Source: Bretschneidera sinensis
Taxonomy: Eukaryota > Streptophyta > Magnoliopsida > Brassicales > Akaniaceae
DNA length: 64,000 bases
Assembly: GCA_023935145.1 (NCBI GenBank)
Contig: CM043704.1
Span: 94,575,873-94,639,872 of the forward strand
Direction: 5' to 3'
A model generated the notes under the pieces. That model was not told the DNA's origin, did no database searches, and saw only the letters and a program-made list of their open reading frames with translations. The position numbers and the translations under genes are program-made. Positions 1 to 11,017 of the stretch are shown here, piece by piece (the stretch's first letter is position 1; every line of letters begins with the position of its first letter).

Positions 1-703
1 GCTACTCGTGGATCACCTCCTTGCCTTTCCTGCTCTTTTCAACAATTTCCCCCGATTGCTAATCGTCAACACCCGATATAATATTTATGTTAAAATTTCT
101 AATTTATTCTTCAATTCTTCCATAATTCACACCCTTTGAAAATTTTCACATTGAATTCCGAGAAATTTCGTGTACGCTAAATTTTAAAAATAAAATTCAC
201 GTTATTACCTTTCGTTTTTCTTAAAACTTTCTGTGACTCTCTATAAAATTCTCTCGTAAATTCCTTCAAAATTTTACTTTTTCAACTTTTATTTTAGTCC
301 CCAAGTGTTTAAAAAAATAGAGTAGTTTATATTGAAGAAGGAAAAAAACCAAACAGGATTTGGTAAAACTAATAAAACAAATTAATAAAAGCAATTTTTA
401 TAAAATTGTTTAACGGCGACACCTTTTGCATTTTATGCTCAGTGTCCACCATTCTTCTAAATTGATGATTAGTGTCCATTTTGTGCAACACTTGGACTTC
501 TAGGTGTTGCACATTATCCTTTTTTTTTTTTACAAAACCTTTTTTTTCCTTTTTTCTTTATCCTTTGTCCTCTTGGACACTTCAATTTTTTTTAAGAAAT
601 TATTTTATTCAATAATAAATCTTTTACATATATATTATTTTAATTCCATTTCATATTTATCAAATTACTTCTTTACCCATACTCTAAGAGCACGGGTATT
701 ATT
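1..703 (-). repeat. 3' LTR (partial) of the old gypsy element
   Basis: Matches the distal 700 bp of the LTR at 5350-7638, beginning at gctactcgtggatcacctcc (6931 in the right copy) and ending at the shared gggtatta near 703. It is truncated by the window start. Poly-T and poly-pyrimidine stretches near 520-600 differ in length from the right copy. Confidence 0.88.
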
Positions 704-825
704 CTACCCACCTTATAAAAATTTCGTCCTCGAAATTTCCTTACCTAACTCAAGAAATAACTGTGGATAATATTTCTTCATAGTTGCTTCATGTTCTCAC
801 GTAATTCTTCAGTATCTTTGTTCCG

Positions 826-2000
826 TCACAGAACTTGAACTACTAGAATTACTTTACTACACAAAGCTTGTTCTTTTCTGTCTAAATTTCTTATTGGTAC
901 TTGTATAAAAGTCAAACCTTCCTTAATTTCTACAGTTTTGCTTGAAATATTATGAGATTCATCATGTAAACACTTTCTTAAAAGTGACACATGAAACACA
1001 TTGTGTAACTGCTTCAACTTTGGAAGCAATTCCAGGCTATATGTGACTAGTCCAACTTTCTCAACAACCTCATAAGGTCCCACATACCTCGGACTCAACT
1101 TTCTTTTCCTGTTTAAATCTCAATACACCTTTTCATGGAGATATTTTTAAATACATCCAACCATATATTTGAAACTCGAGAGATCTTCTCCTATTATCAG
1201 CATAGCTATTCGGTCTACTCTGTGCTACTTTACGGTTCTCTCTAACTAGTTTGATCCTCTCAGTTGTTAACTTAATAATTTATGGACCAAATGTATTTCT
1301 CTCTCCATTTCTTCCCAACATATATGAGTTCTACACCTCCTACCATACAATGTCTCAATCAATGCCATTCCATTACTAAATTGATGTTGATTATTATAAG
1401 TAGATTCCATCAATGGCAAGTAAGCATCCCAACTTACTGAGAAACTCATCATATTTTCCCTTAACATATCTTCTAGTACTCTAATAATCATTTTTGTCTG
1501 CTCAACTGTTTAAGGATGAAAAGTTGTAATAAACTACAACTGTGTACACATGGCTTTCTGAAAGCCTCTAAAAAACCAAGATGTAAATCTAGCATATCTA
1601 AATGACACTATGCTCAATAGTACTCTATACCACCTCACAATCTTAGCTACATACAATTCAACCAACTTTTTAGGATTCCAATTAGTTTTAATTGGAAGAA
1701 ATTATAATGACTTAAAAAGTCTATCTACTATCACTTACACTATATCATGACCTCTCTAGTATGGGAAAATCCATAAAAAAATCCATACTTACATTTTTCT
1801 ATAGTCATTCAAGCACAATAAGAGGCTGTAGTAAGCCTCCCAGGTGTTTATTCTCTAACTTCACTTATTGACAAACCAAACATCTAGAAATATATTTAGC
1901 TACATCCCTCATCAATCCTGACCACCAGTAATTCTGTCTCAATCCTCTATATATCTTATTGTTACTTGGGTGCATCAAATATATATAATCATGTACCTCT
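826..2000 (-). pseudogene. Integrase and C-terminal region remnants of the old gypsy element
   Basis: On the minus strand, 826-1098 encodes a segment beginning MSPRYVGPYEVVEKVG and continuing to HNVFHVSLLRK, typical of the integrase C-terminal (GPY) region of chromoviruses. 1267-1491 encodes the late integrase core (WDAYLPLMESTYNNQ...YGRRCRTHICW). Around 1850-1960 the minus strand still reads as the zinc-binding part (YWWSGLMRDV...CLVCQ). Frames change between segments and stops interrupt them. No intact catalytic D,D,E core can be read. Nonfunctional. Confidence 0.8.
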
Positions 2001-2594
2001 CTCAATATCTTCTTTCTTAACTATGCATCATTGGGAACAAAAATCCTATGTTCCAATGTCAAAATACCCTTATTTCAAATTTTGAACTCATATTACTTTC
2101 TAGTAAGCACTTAATGCTTAATCTTTTCTATCTCTTCATCTCTATCTTGCATCTCTAACAAACATTTTACTATGGATGACTGTACAACCATATTTGTTAA
2201 TAATGATTCTCATTCACTGATATTCAACTTCATTCTTATCTCTCTTAATCTATCATCAATTACACATCATGACTTCCAATAGTAGTCAATCTTCTTGTAG
2301 ATTTTCTACTCAATGCATCAACTACCACATTCGCCTTTTCTAGATGATAGTGAATTGTACAATCATAGTCACCAATCAACTTCATCCACCATCTTTGCCT
2401 CAAATTCAACTCTCTATGGGTATGTAAGTATGTCAAACTCTTATAATCAATGAATAACTCACAAGTGGCTCCATACAGATGATGTCTCCAATCTTTAAAG
2501 TAAACACAATAATAGCCAAATCTAAGCTATGGGTGGGGTAATTTCTATCATGATTCTTCAATTGCCTAGAAGTATAGGTCACAACTTTTCCATG

Positions 2595-3675
2595 TTACAT
2601 CAACACATATCCCAACCAATGATGCGACACATCACTATACACCATAAATCCTTCATCACCAGAAGTTAACACTAATACCAGAGCAGCAGTCAATTTCTCT
2701 TTCAACAGCTGGAAACTCCTCTCACACTCTTCTGACCACCTAAACTTCACTTTCTTCCTGGTTAATCTAGTCAGTGGTTCAGCAATCATAAAAAAATTCT
2801 AGATAAACCTTCTATAATAGCAAGCTAACCCCAAAAAGCTTCTAATTTCAGTCACACTAGTGGGTCTTTCCTAATTCAACATTGCTTCTACCTTTTGTGG
2901 ATCAACTGTTATGTCATCTTCAGATATTACATGTCCCAAGAAAGTTATTTCATTCAGCTAAAATTCATACTTAGGAAATTATAGTATACAACCTCTCTCT
3001 CCTTAAAATCTCTAACACAATTTTTAAATTCATCACATGTTGTTCTTCATTCTTAGAATATGATAGAATGTCAAATACAACCATAAACTTGCTATGATAT
3101 AGTTTAAACACTCTATTCATAAAGTTCATGAATGCAGCTGTAACATAAGTCAACCCAAATGGTATCATAAGAAACTTATGACCATAACGTGTCCTAAGAG
3201 CAGTCTTAGGCACGTTTCCCTCCTCTATTCTCAACTGGTGATAACTTTATCTCAGGTTTATCTTCGAAAACACCCTCACTCTCTAAAACAGTTCAAACAA
3301 ATTATCTATCATGGACAAATGATATTTGTTCTTAATGGGAATCTTATTCAACTGTTTGTAATCTATACACCACATCATCGTTCTATTTTTCTTCTTCACA
3401 AACACTACGTGGGTTCCTCATGGCGACACACTAAATCGAATAAATTGTTTATCTAACAACTCTTGAACTTTCAACTCTCTTAACTCAGTAGGTGTCACTC
3501 TATAGGGTGATATAGATATATGTGATGAACCTGGTATCACATCAATAGATAATTTAATCTCCCTACTATGAGGTAAACTAGACAACTCATCAAGAATTAC
3601 ATTAAAAAAATCTTTCAGTACTAAGATTTCTTCTAACTCTCTACTATCATTTCTAAAATCCATCACATATGCCAA
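2595..3675 (-). pseudogene. Reverse transcriptase / RNase H remnants of the old gypsy element
   Basis: Three collinear minus-strand fragments are visible. 3418-3675 is the RT N-terminal part (SPYRVTPTELRELKVQELLDK). 2971-3234 is the palm (RTRYGHKFLMIPFGLTYVTAAF, then VVFDILSYS, where a functional enzyme would have a D-D pair; here the motif is altered). 2595-2789 is the RT-RNase H join (KVKFRWSEECERSFQLLKEKL, then YSDVSHHWLGYVL). Substitutions at the catalytic motif and frame breaks show it is inactive. Confidence 0.85.
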
Positions 3676-3772
3676 ATACCCCTCACATCCTTTCCTTGAC
3701 CATTTACTAGTAGTCAGAGCAAAAATAAGATAGTTCGAGAATATCTTATGTTCTTCCTGAAAGTTAAACTCT

Positions 3773-4033
3773 TCATGTCCATATCTTGAACACTACATTC
3801 TTTCTAAAATAATCAACCATATTCAAAGATAATAAATCAGCTTCAGATTCTCTATCACTGATACGAATCACACAAACCTTGTAAACATTTATGATTATCA
3901 CTCTATCTCTAGTGGGAACTTCAACAATATTATTATGTATTAAATGAATAATACATGCATCAATAAACTTCATAAATACATTAGATATAAAAGAATGGGT
4001 TGCACCAGAATTAACCAACATTGATATGTTCAT
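3773..4033 (-). pseudogene. Retroviral-type aspartic protease remnant
   Basis: The minus-strand 86-aa segment starts MNISMLVNSGATHSFISNVF. The usual catalytic D-S-G-A of gypsy proteases is N-S-G-A here, so the catalytic aspartate is lost. It lies directly upstream (minus sense) of the RT fragments in the expected gag-PR-RT order. Confidence 0.8.
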
Positions 4034-4065
4034 ATTTTTCTACATATAAGGCACCTCAAATTAGG

Positions 4066-4962
4066 ACAATTCTGGGATAAATATCTTATTGGATTACATC
4101 TATAACACGTTCTAGTATTTTTATCACGTTATCACATCCTCTAGGTAGTACACTTCCACCTTTACTATAACTCCCAGTTCCCATAACCTACATCTCAAAT
4201 CTAGGGGTCCCACTAATATTACTTTGAGCTACAAAAGCAACAGATCCTGCTTGCCTCTGGCTTTGTATTACAGTTCCCTACAACAAATAACACCCTTTCT
4301 AGGCTAGTTGCCCATCCTAAATACTCATACTTTCACTTCCAGAACCCTAAAGTCTAGTCCTCTCCAACCACTCCCTACGTCATCTAAACTCCAATATGTC
4401 TATCTCAATCTGTAGTGCTATATCCACCAACTTAGAATAACTTATATGCCTCATGTAAGATAGTTTCGATATAATCCCAAAATATAGTCCATCTAGGAAC
4501 TTCTTACATTTCTCTATTTTATATCTACCATTTTTGACACAAACCTTGTTAAGGCCACAAATCTGCTATCATACTGAGCCATAGTCAATAAATTTGCCTC
4601 AAATAAATAAAATCTCTCTCTTATTGGGCTCTGAAGGTATAAAGAAAGTATTTATCAAGGAAAACCTCCTTAAACCTATTCCAAGTTAAGGGTCTATCAA
4701 CATATGCATTTACCCTGGGAAGAGTATGCTCCCGCTATTTGAAAGCTTCTCATTCTAACTCAAATGAAGCAAATGTGACCCTCTGTCTGTCAATCACTGG
4801 TAAAGTACTAAATAATCTCTCTACATGTTTCACCCATAGCTTAGGCTCAAAAGCATTCAACTTAATATATTTAATAAAATAATCTATCTGTATCTCGTGC
4901 AAAAACTCACATTTCCCCTTTTGAACGTTTACCATTACTGGATTTACAACAACCTCAGGCAC
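4066..4962 (-). pseudogene. Gag remnant with degenerate zinc knuckle
   Basis: 4750-4962 (minus) carries a gag segment containing FEPKLWVKHVERLFSTLPVIDRQRVTFASFELE. Further on, 4066-4107 encodes CYRCNPIRYLSQNC, a C-x2-C-x4-H-x4-C zinc knuckle in which the histidine has become tyrosine. No continuous ORF joins the parts. Confidence 0.75.
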
Positions 4963-5333
4963 TGCTCTAGCCTTTTCATCAAGTCTATGTTATAGACTAT
5001 CAACTCTATCATCTGCTACATTCATTTTCTTAAGAGTATGAGCAAGAACTTCTCTTAGCTCATCTCTTTCAATTCTAGATTCTCTCATACCCCTACTAAT
5101 ATCGATTATACTGTCAACACATTTCTTTTTAGGAACCACAGACTCAGACTCAACTTCTATCTCAACCTCAGCTAGTTTAAAAATTGAAGCCTACCACTTC
5201 ATCTCAAGTAACAATTCTAATTCTAGCTCTAACACATCCACGTGTTATCCTCAGATTGTTCATTAAGATATAATTTATTTCAATCTTCCACTTTCTTTCT
5301 TTTTATGCAGTCTACAAAATCATAAAACCTAAT

Positions 5334-5345
5334 ACTCTGATACCA
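5334..5345 (-). other. Primer binding site (tRNA-iMet type) of the old gypsy element
   Basis: On the minus strand, four bases after the LTR end, the sequence reads TGGTATCAGAGT, matching the plant initiator-methionine tRNA 3' end at all but the last base. It fixes the element orientation as minus. Confidence 0.88.
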
Positions 5346-5349
5346 AAAT

Positions 5350-7638
5350 TGTAACGACCCATCCTGGTTTGGCCACTCCCGAGACGGTGTTGTCACATTT
5401 TAAAAATCCAAGCACGACACATATATGCAATAATAAAAATATAGCAACTACAATTATTTACATCATTCCTCAACCCTCAACAAGGGAGATACATCATTCA
5501 GATCTCGACTTAAACATTTTATACAACATAATATGTATGAATATTTAAAAAAATATATTTTTTCTTTCCACTAGTCTGAGGATGTGGACCACATGGCTTA
5601 CAGATAATGACTTCATCTGAATCTTAGCTCACCAAACTATTTGTCCTGCTTGCTACCTGAAATTATTTAACAATGAGGGGTGAGCTTCACAAGCTCAGTG
5701 AATTAAATTTACTAGAAGTAATCAGTTTGTATAAATGGTCTTCCAATATTCACTCATCTATATCTCTTAAAATTTGATAATAGTATTCTATTATCACTAC
5801 TCATATCATAATCTCCATTCCTTATCAATATCTTTTTCTCATATATTTATCCACCCTGAAACCATCAATTATATCTCATAATTACCTTGTTATGAGGTTC
5901 ATAACATATAGTCTATAACTCAGATAGTTCTTATCATATCATACTTTCATATTTCTTTTCCACTATATCTGTCTCTATGTGATACTCATTCATTTATCAA
6001 TAATTTTACAATAAAGAACAACACTTTAGCATCTCAGTAATAAAATCAATATTTAAAACAGATGCAATGCATGTATTATTAATTGGGAACGTCTTCCCAC
6101 ATGTTGACATGTTTTTATCTTAGATTGGCTGCCTTCCCGGTTCTTTTATCTTCAGCATAATTTTCATTTATTACTAGCATATACCGGCTGTCACGATTTT
6201 CATTTATCACCAACATATACCGACTGTCACGGTTTTCATTTATCTCTAGCACATACCAACTGTCACAGTTTTTCATTTATCACCAGCATTTACCGGCTGT
6301 CACGGTTTTTCATTTATCACCAGCATATATCAGCTGTCACGGTTTTTCATTTATCACTAGCATATACTGACTGTCATGGTTTTCATTTATCACCAACATA
6401 TACCAGCTGTCATAGTTTTCATTTATTTCCAGCATATACCAGCTGTCACAGTTTTCATTTATCACCAGCATATATCGGCTATCATGGTTTTCATTTAGAC
6501 CAACCCCCTCCTGGTTCTTTTATTTCATGTATATGCATATGAACAGTGATATGAAATATGCATATGAACAATAATATAAACAAGCATATATTCAGACATT
6601 CAAATTAGCTATCATGCTTATTCTCAAATTATTATTTGATCAATTTCACAAAATTATTATCCTCATATATCATATCAAATTATCAACCATAGCTCGTCAA
6701 GAATTTCATTTATCACCTTCATTATTAATTCGACTTAATATTCCAATAATATTACTTCTCACATAATAATTCTCTACATATCTATTATTCCTATTATACC
6801 CATCACTCAACTTTCATCTATCATCAAATCATAGATTAATGATTTATTCATTTATTCAAATATTATAACTATATATTTCATATTTATCTTGATTAATTAA
6901 AGTAAATCTAACTCACCAGTAGCACTTAAAGCTACTCGTGGATCACCTCCTTGTCTTTCTGCTATTTTCAGCAGTTTGCCCCGATTGCTGATCGTCAATA
7001 CATGATATAATATTTATGTTAAAATTTCTAATTTATTCTTCAATTCTTCCATAATTCACACCCTTTGAAAATTCCCACATTGAATTTTGAGAAATTTTAT
7101 GTATGCCAAATTTTAAAAATAAAATTCACATTATTACCTTTCGTTTTTCTTAGAGATTTTCGTGACTCTCTATAAAATTCTCTTGTAAATCCCTTCAAAA
7201 TTTTACTCCTTTAACTTTTCTTTCAGTCCCCAAGTGTTTAAAGAAATAAAGTAGTTTATATTGAAAAAAGAAGAAAACCAAACAGGATTTGGTAAAACTA
7301 ATAAAATAAATTAATAAAAACAATTTTTATAAAATTGTTTAACGGTGGCACCGTTTGCATTTCATGCTAAGTGTCCACCATTCTTCTAAATTGATGATTA
7401 GTGTTCATTTTGTGCAACACCTAGACTTCCATGTATTGCACGTTGTCCCCCTTTTTCTTTTTATTTTTTATTTTTTATATTTTTTTCTTTTTATTTACAC
7501 CACCACTCGTCCATTTTTTTTCTTTTCAAAAGAATTATTTTATTCAATAATAAATCTTTCACATATATATTATTTTAATTCTATGTCATATTTATCAAAT
7601 TACTTCTTTACCCATACTCTAAGAGCATGGGTATTACA
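5350..7638 (-). repeat. 5' LTR (2289 bp) of the old gypsy element
   Basis: Bounded by tgtaacgaccc at 5350 and gggtattaca ending at 7638. Contains a nine-unit minisatellite at 6161-6487. The same LTR family recurs as the solo LTR at 25629-27519 in the opposite orientation; shared landmarks are gggaacgtcttccca, the minisatellite motif, and the agctt..aagctca block. Confidence 0.9.
6161..6487. repeat. LTR minisatellite, nine 36-37 bp units
   Basis: Tandem units of the form TTTTCATTTATCACCAGCAT followed by ATACCGGCTGTCACGG. Nine diverged copies run head to tail inside the LTR. The unit ends in an imperfect CCG...CGG inverted motif. The solo LTR near 26700-26800 holds only about two related units, so copy number varies between family members. 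Confidence 0.85.
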
Positions 7639-8129
7639 CATATACTCATAGCACTAGTCCAAGTGACATTATCATCCAAACTGGATTTTACCACAAGTAA
7701 CTTCTTGAGATTCATATTCTTGTAAATTTCTATCACAAGAATACATTCAATTCTAAGTCAAGTATTGATTAAAATACACTAGAGATCTTCTCAAGACTTA
7801 TTTGAGAATTCACATTTGTCTTGAGCAGTGTTTCAATTTATATGTATACCTCTTACATATATAACACCACTAGAAAAATAGGTAGCTTTTGTAATTAAAA
7901 CATACCATTTGACAAGATATAAGATTAATAAATCATTATAAATTGAATTAAACATGAATTTCAACAAACAAACAAAAATAATATACTTATTATTAATTTT
8001 GTGTTCAAATATTCTCTCATTCACTTAAATATAATTTCATACATATAAGTACTAACACACATTCCTCTGTTAGACCTTATACATTCTTAAACCACAAACT
8101 CTTGTTGTGCTTTGCTCTTTTTCTTCAGT
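7639..8129. other. Unassigned AT-rich stretch between the old gypsy LTR and the copia gag remnant
   Basis: About 490 bp without a coding region I recognise. It could be the 3' part of the outer copia element or pre-existing host DNA. I found no LTR end, PBS or terminal repeat in it. Short ORFs here have no recognisable similarity. Confidence 0.4.
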
Positions 8130-9092
8130 ATTCGACAATCTTTCTTGAAATGTCCTGGTTTTCCACAATGGAAACAATCACCATTTGCCTTCTTGTTATT
8201 ATTATCAGAATTGGTCGAAGGATTCTTTCTCTTGTGAGAATCTTGAGAGATTTATTTCGAAGTCTCTTCTTCCTCTACCGAATTAATATTGGAGATGACT
8301 TTTTCCTTTCCTTCTTTCTGCAAATTCTCCTCAATTAGGAGATGATTGTCTAACTCCTCAAGAGCCAGGTCTTCCTTTTGGTGCTTCAGACGACTTTTGA
8401 AACTTTTTCAAAGTGGAGGCAATTTGTTTATAATGGTTGTGACCGCTATGGTCTCATCCATTTTCAGTTTATGCTGAGAAAACTGGTCTAAAATAATTTT
8501 TATTTCACTAAACTGATCCATAATAGAACGAGTGTTAAATTTTGTAATAATAAATCGTTTACTTGCAGCATCTTTCTTCATGTACCTTGCTTGCAGTGAA
8601 TCCCACAACTCTTTTGCAGTCTTGACATTGTGGCAAGCATCAAACAATGTATTGGACATCGCATTAAGAACATGACCCTTGCAGATATCATCATCTTGAT
8701 CCCATTTCTACCTATCACAAATTTGGGCAATCATCTCATTTTCTGCAAATTTCGGCCTTGGTGTAATGATAACATAATATACTCGCAACGAAGTTAGAAG
8801 GAAGAACGGTTTCTTTTGCCAGCGATAAAATCTCCTCCATCGAAACACTCAAGTTTGTTGAAGTCCAACGCCATATCTCTCAGGGAACTCAAAGACGTAG
8901 TCATTTTGATAAACAAAGTGAAAAATTAAACCTTAAGATTGTTGGAGGAATTTCTGAGAAAATGAGGGTTGTTTATCAAAAGAAATAAGAGAGAATAAGA
9001 GAAATGGCTTCAAGGCATGACCATGTCACTTTCCTTAAGGTTTAATTCACCTCTCATTAGTGCAAGAAGGTTTCCGACGAATTTCCTTCAAG
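8130..9092 (-). pseudogene. Ty1/copia gag remnant and 5' leader (outer, oldest copia element)
   Basis: The minus strand from ATG at 8904 reads MTTSLSSLRDMALDFNKLE, the usual start of a copia gag. Around 8408-8659 lies the UBN2-type gag core (DACHNVKTAKELWDSLQARY...IKIILDQFSQHKLKMDE). 8135-8176 encodes a perfect zinc knuckle, CFHCGKPGHFKKDC. Frames are broken and no pol follows. The upstream leader is cut at 9092 by the SIRE-like insertion and resumes at 33008. Confidence 0.8.
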
Positions 9093-9097
9093 ATATA
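9093..9097. repeat. Target-site duplication ATATA (left) of the SIRE-like element
   Basis: ATATA directly precedes the LTR TG at 9098 and is repeated at 33003-33007 directly after the other LTR end. The low complexity of ATATA means a chance match is possible, but the positions fit both LTR ends exactly. Confidence 0.8.
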
Positions 9098-9671
9098 TGT
9101 AGCTCGAGGTTTCAACCCAAGAGGGGGGGTGAATTGGGTTTTTAAAAACTTTTGCGGAATTTATACAAGTTTATAAAAACTGATAAGCAACAAATAATTA
9201 ATACAAGTAATAAGCTGTAAATAAAGAGTTTAAGGAAAGAGGATGCAAACACAGTTATAGTGGTTCGGCAATATCGGATTCGTTCCGACCCTACGTCCAC
9301 TCTCTTCAAGGAACTCCTTGAAGTAATCCACTAAGAAAACTTAGTCGCACAACTTAGCCGGGTGTTGCACAAACCGTACACAAGCAATTTACAGGAATTG
9401 CTTAAACCAAAAAATCCCCTTCCTTTCGGAAGTTTTCCCTTCCTCTCGGAAGTAATCCCTTTACAAAGATGGTGTAAAGTAAAAGGTAGAGAGACAGCAA
9501 ATGAAAGCTTATTACAACAGAAATGTCTCTCTTTCAAAGTAAAGCTTGAATAAATGGCTCAACAAGATTATTTCAAAGCTTTTTGTGTTTCAAGAGTATA
9601 AAAACTTGATTATATGAGATTAACTCTTTTTGAATATATGCTTCTTCATTTTGAATGCTTTGCTGAATGGA

Positions 9672-9679
9672 TTTATATA
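9672..9679 (-). promoter_or_regulatory. TATA box of the SIRE-like 3' LTR
   Basis: Minus strand reads TATATAAA. The same box occurs at the same spacing in the 5' LTR (32359-32366) and in the related LTR at the window end (63630-63637); in all three it lies 96 bp from the nearest palindromic site. Confidence 0.7.
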
Positions 9680-9774
9680 GCAATCAATTAATATGGCCGT
9701 TTTGGACTTTAATTTGAAAAAGATTTACTTTAAAACGTTCAGATTTGGAGTCCAACGGTCATATTTTTGAATTA

Positions 9775-10039
9775 CCAGTCGACTGGGTCGAGATACCAGT
9801 CGACTGGGTTCACTTGAAAAATACTCGTTTTCAGACCTTCTGGGTATCCAGTCGACTGGTATATATCATCCAGTCGACTGGGGACTTTCTGTCCATTTTA
9901 TCAGTCGACTGGGTTGATTCATTCAGTCGACTGGAAACTTACTGGTCAAAGTACCAGTCGACTGGGGTGTTTCATCCAGTCGACTGGGTACCTTCTGACC
10001 TATATACCAGTCGACTGGTATATGTACCCAGTCGATTGG
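9775..10039. repeat. Array of ten CCAGTCGACTGG palindromes (3' LTR)
   Basis: Sites start at 9775, 9796, 9848, 9870, 9901, 9923, 9954, 9976, 10007 and 10028. Most are perfect 12-bp palindromes with a GTCGAC core; the variants change an outer base or one core base. In element sense the array sits in U3 upstream of the TATA box. Apparent plus-strand ORFs here simply translate the repeat. Confidence 0.9.
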
Positions 10040-10346
10040 GTTGTTTTCCAACCTAGTTTTTCTTTTGTTTTTCATTAAAAACATTTAAAAATAATGGTTT
10101 TAGAAAAACCTTTTGTGTTTGAGCCATTGAACAAGCTAATACAATGTATGAATGAGACTTACATTGGTTCTAAACCTTAAGACCTATACTAGATCTTCAA
10201 TCTTCACTTGATACTTGATTTGGTTCGAGTTTTTGCACTTTGTTCCTTGGTTGAATGTGTTTGATCCTTAATACAACTTAGTTTAAACATGTTAGTTAAA
10301 TAACAGTTGTGTTTTGCTATCATTAAAATACGGGCGAGGGTCAACA

Positions 10347-10360
10347 ATCTCCCCCTTTTT
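10347..10360 (-). other. Polypurine tract of the SIRE-like element
   Basis: The minus strand reads AAAAAGGGGGAGAT immediately before the 3' LTR start (TGTTGACC). This is the plus-strand primer for reverse transcription. Confidence 0.8.
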
Positions 10361-11017
10361 GATGATGATAAAACTAATAATGTAAAAACAGTTTTAAAAA
10401 CTAAGTGTTAAGATTTTACAAAAATTTGGACAGAGTCTCCTCTGTTTTTCGAGTAAAACCACCCTGTAAACAAGCAAACACAGTTTATATTTCTTTCAAC
10501 CAATCCAGAATTAAACTTAACCAATCAATAAACATTTTTACAAAGATATGGAGCAATGCTCCCCCTAAATCTATGCATTGGTTGCGTTTTACTTAGATTT
10601 TCTCGTTTTTCTCATTTTTCTCTCCCGTTTTGACAACAGCAACCAAAGGGGGCATAACATAAAAAATAAGCTACTTAGCTAATACAGTCAAATAGGTTAT
10701 AAGAATACAAAGATGTACGCGAAGAGTTGGCTTCATTCGAATTTCAGAAGCCTTCCCGGGAAGAACCGAAAGTTTTTCAAGCATATAAGTATTTTATAGC
10801 AGTTTTAGTGACCAAACAGAGTTTTAAAACAGTTCTAACATATCACAAATAGCGTAAATAAATGCAAGAAATATGGCTAATAGTATTACATCATCATAGA
10901 GAAAAGGTCAATACAAGCAGGGCCTCACAGAGCCATAACTAAGAAAAACATACATGAGATGTCCGTGCTATGTGACAAAAACTGGAAAAGCGCTAAGAAC
11001 AGATAAAAGATAGAGAC
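10361..11017 (-). other. 3' noncoding internal region of the SIRE-like element
   Basis: About 650 bp between the ORF3 stop and the polypurine tract. AT-rich and without a recognisable coding segment. Read as untranslated sequence of the element. Confidence 0.6.

Larger units (their letters stand above)
1..7638 (-). mobile_element. Old Ty3/gypsy LTR retrotransposon (chromovirus-like), minus strand, left LTR cut by window edge
   Basis: Two direct copies of one LTR (1-about 703, partial, and 5350-7638) flank a decayed gag-PR-RT-RH-IN region read on the minus strand. The LTR read on the minus strand starts TGTAATACCC and ends GGGTCGTTACA. A tRNA-iMet-type primer site lies just inside the right LTR. 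In the first 100 bases the LTR copies differ at about 10 positions, and all ORFs are short fragments, so the insertion is old and dead. Long LTRs and a TGTAA terminus fit Del/Tekay chromoviruses; that lineage assignment is inference. The left target-site duplicate lies outside the window. Confidence 0.9.
9098..10346 (-). repeat. 3' LTR of the SIRE-like element (1249 bp)
   Basis: Plus-strand limits are TGTAGCTCGAGG and GAGGGTCAACA; read in element sense it starts TGTTGACCCTCGCC. Contains ten CCAGTCGACTGG-type sites at 9775-10039 and a TATATAAA box (minus) at 9672-9679, 96 bp from the nearest site. It has one more motif unit than the other LTR. Confidence 0.93.

Noticed and set aside
7355..7651. 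98-codon plus-strand hydrophobic ORF, with a related one at 504-770
   Set aside because: Both lie in the gypsy LTR and translate T-rich tracts into Phe/Leu runs; not a membrane protein gene.
8102..8338. 78-codon plus-strand ORF near the copia gag
   Set aside because: Antisense to the gag zinc knuckle (8135-8176, minus), which is clearly the real coding strand.
9775..10039. Regularly spaced short repeats resembling a CRISPR array
   Set aside because: The repeats are 12-bp palindromes with short irregular spacers inside a plant LTR, with no cas genes and clear eukaryotic context.
9745..10056. 103-codon plus-strand ORF rich in PVDWV/QSTG repeats, and its partner at 32432-32734
   Set aside because: It is a translation of the palindrome array inside an LTR; the repeat has no stop in that frame. 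The ORF changes with repeat copy number between LTRs.
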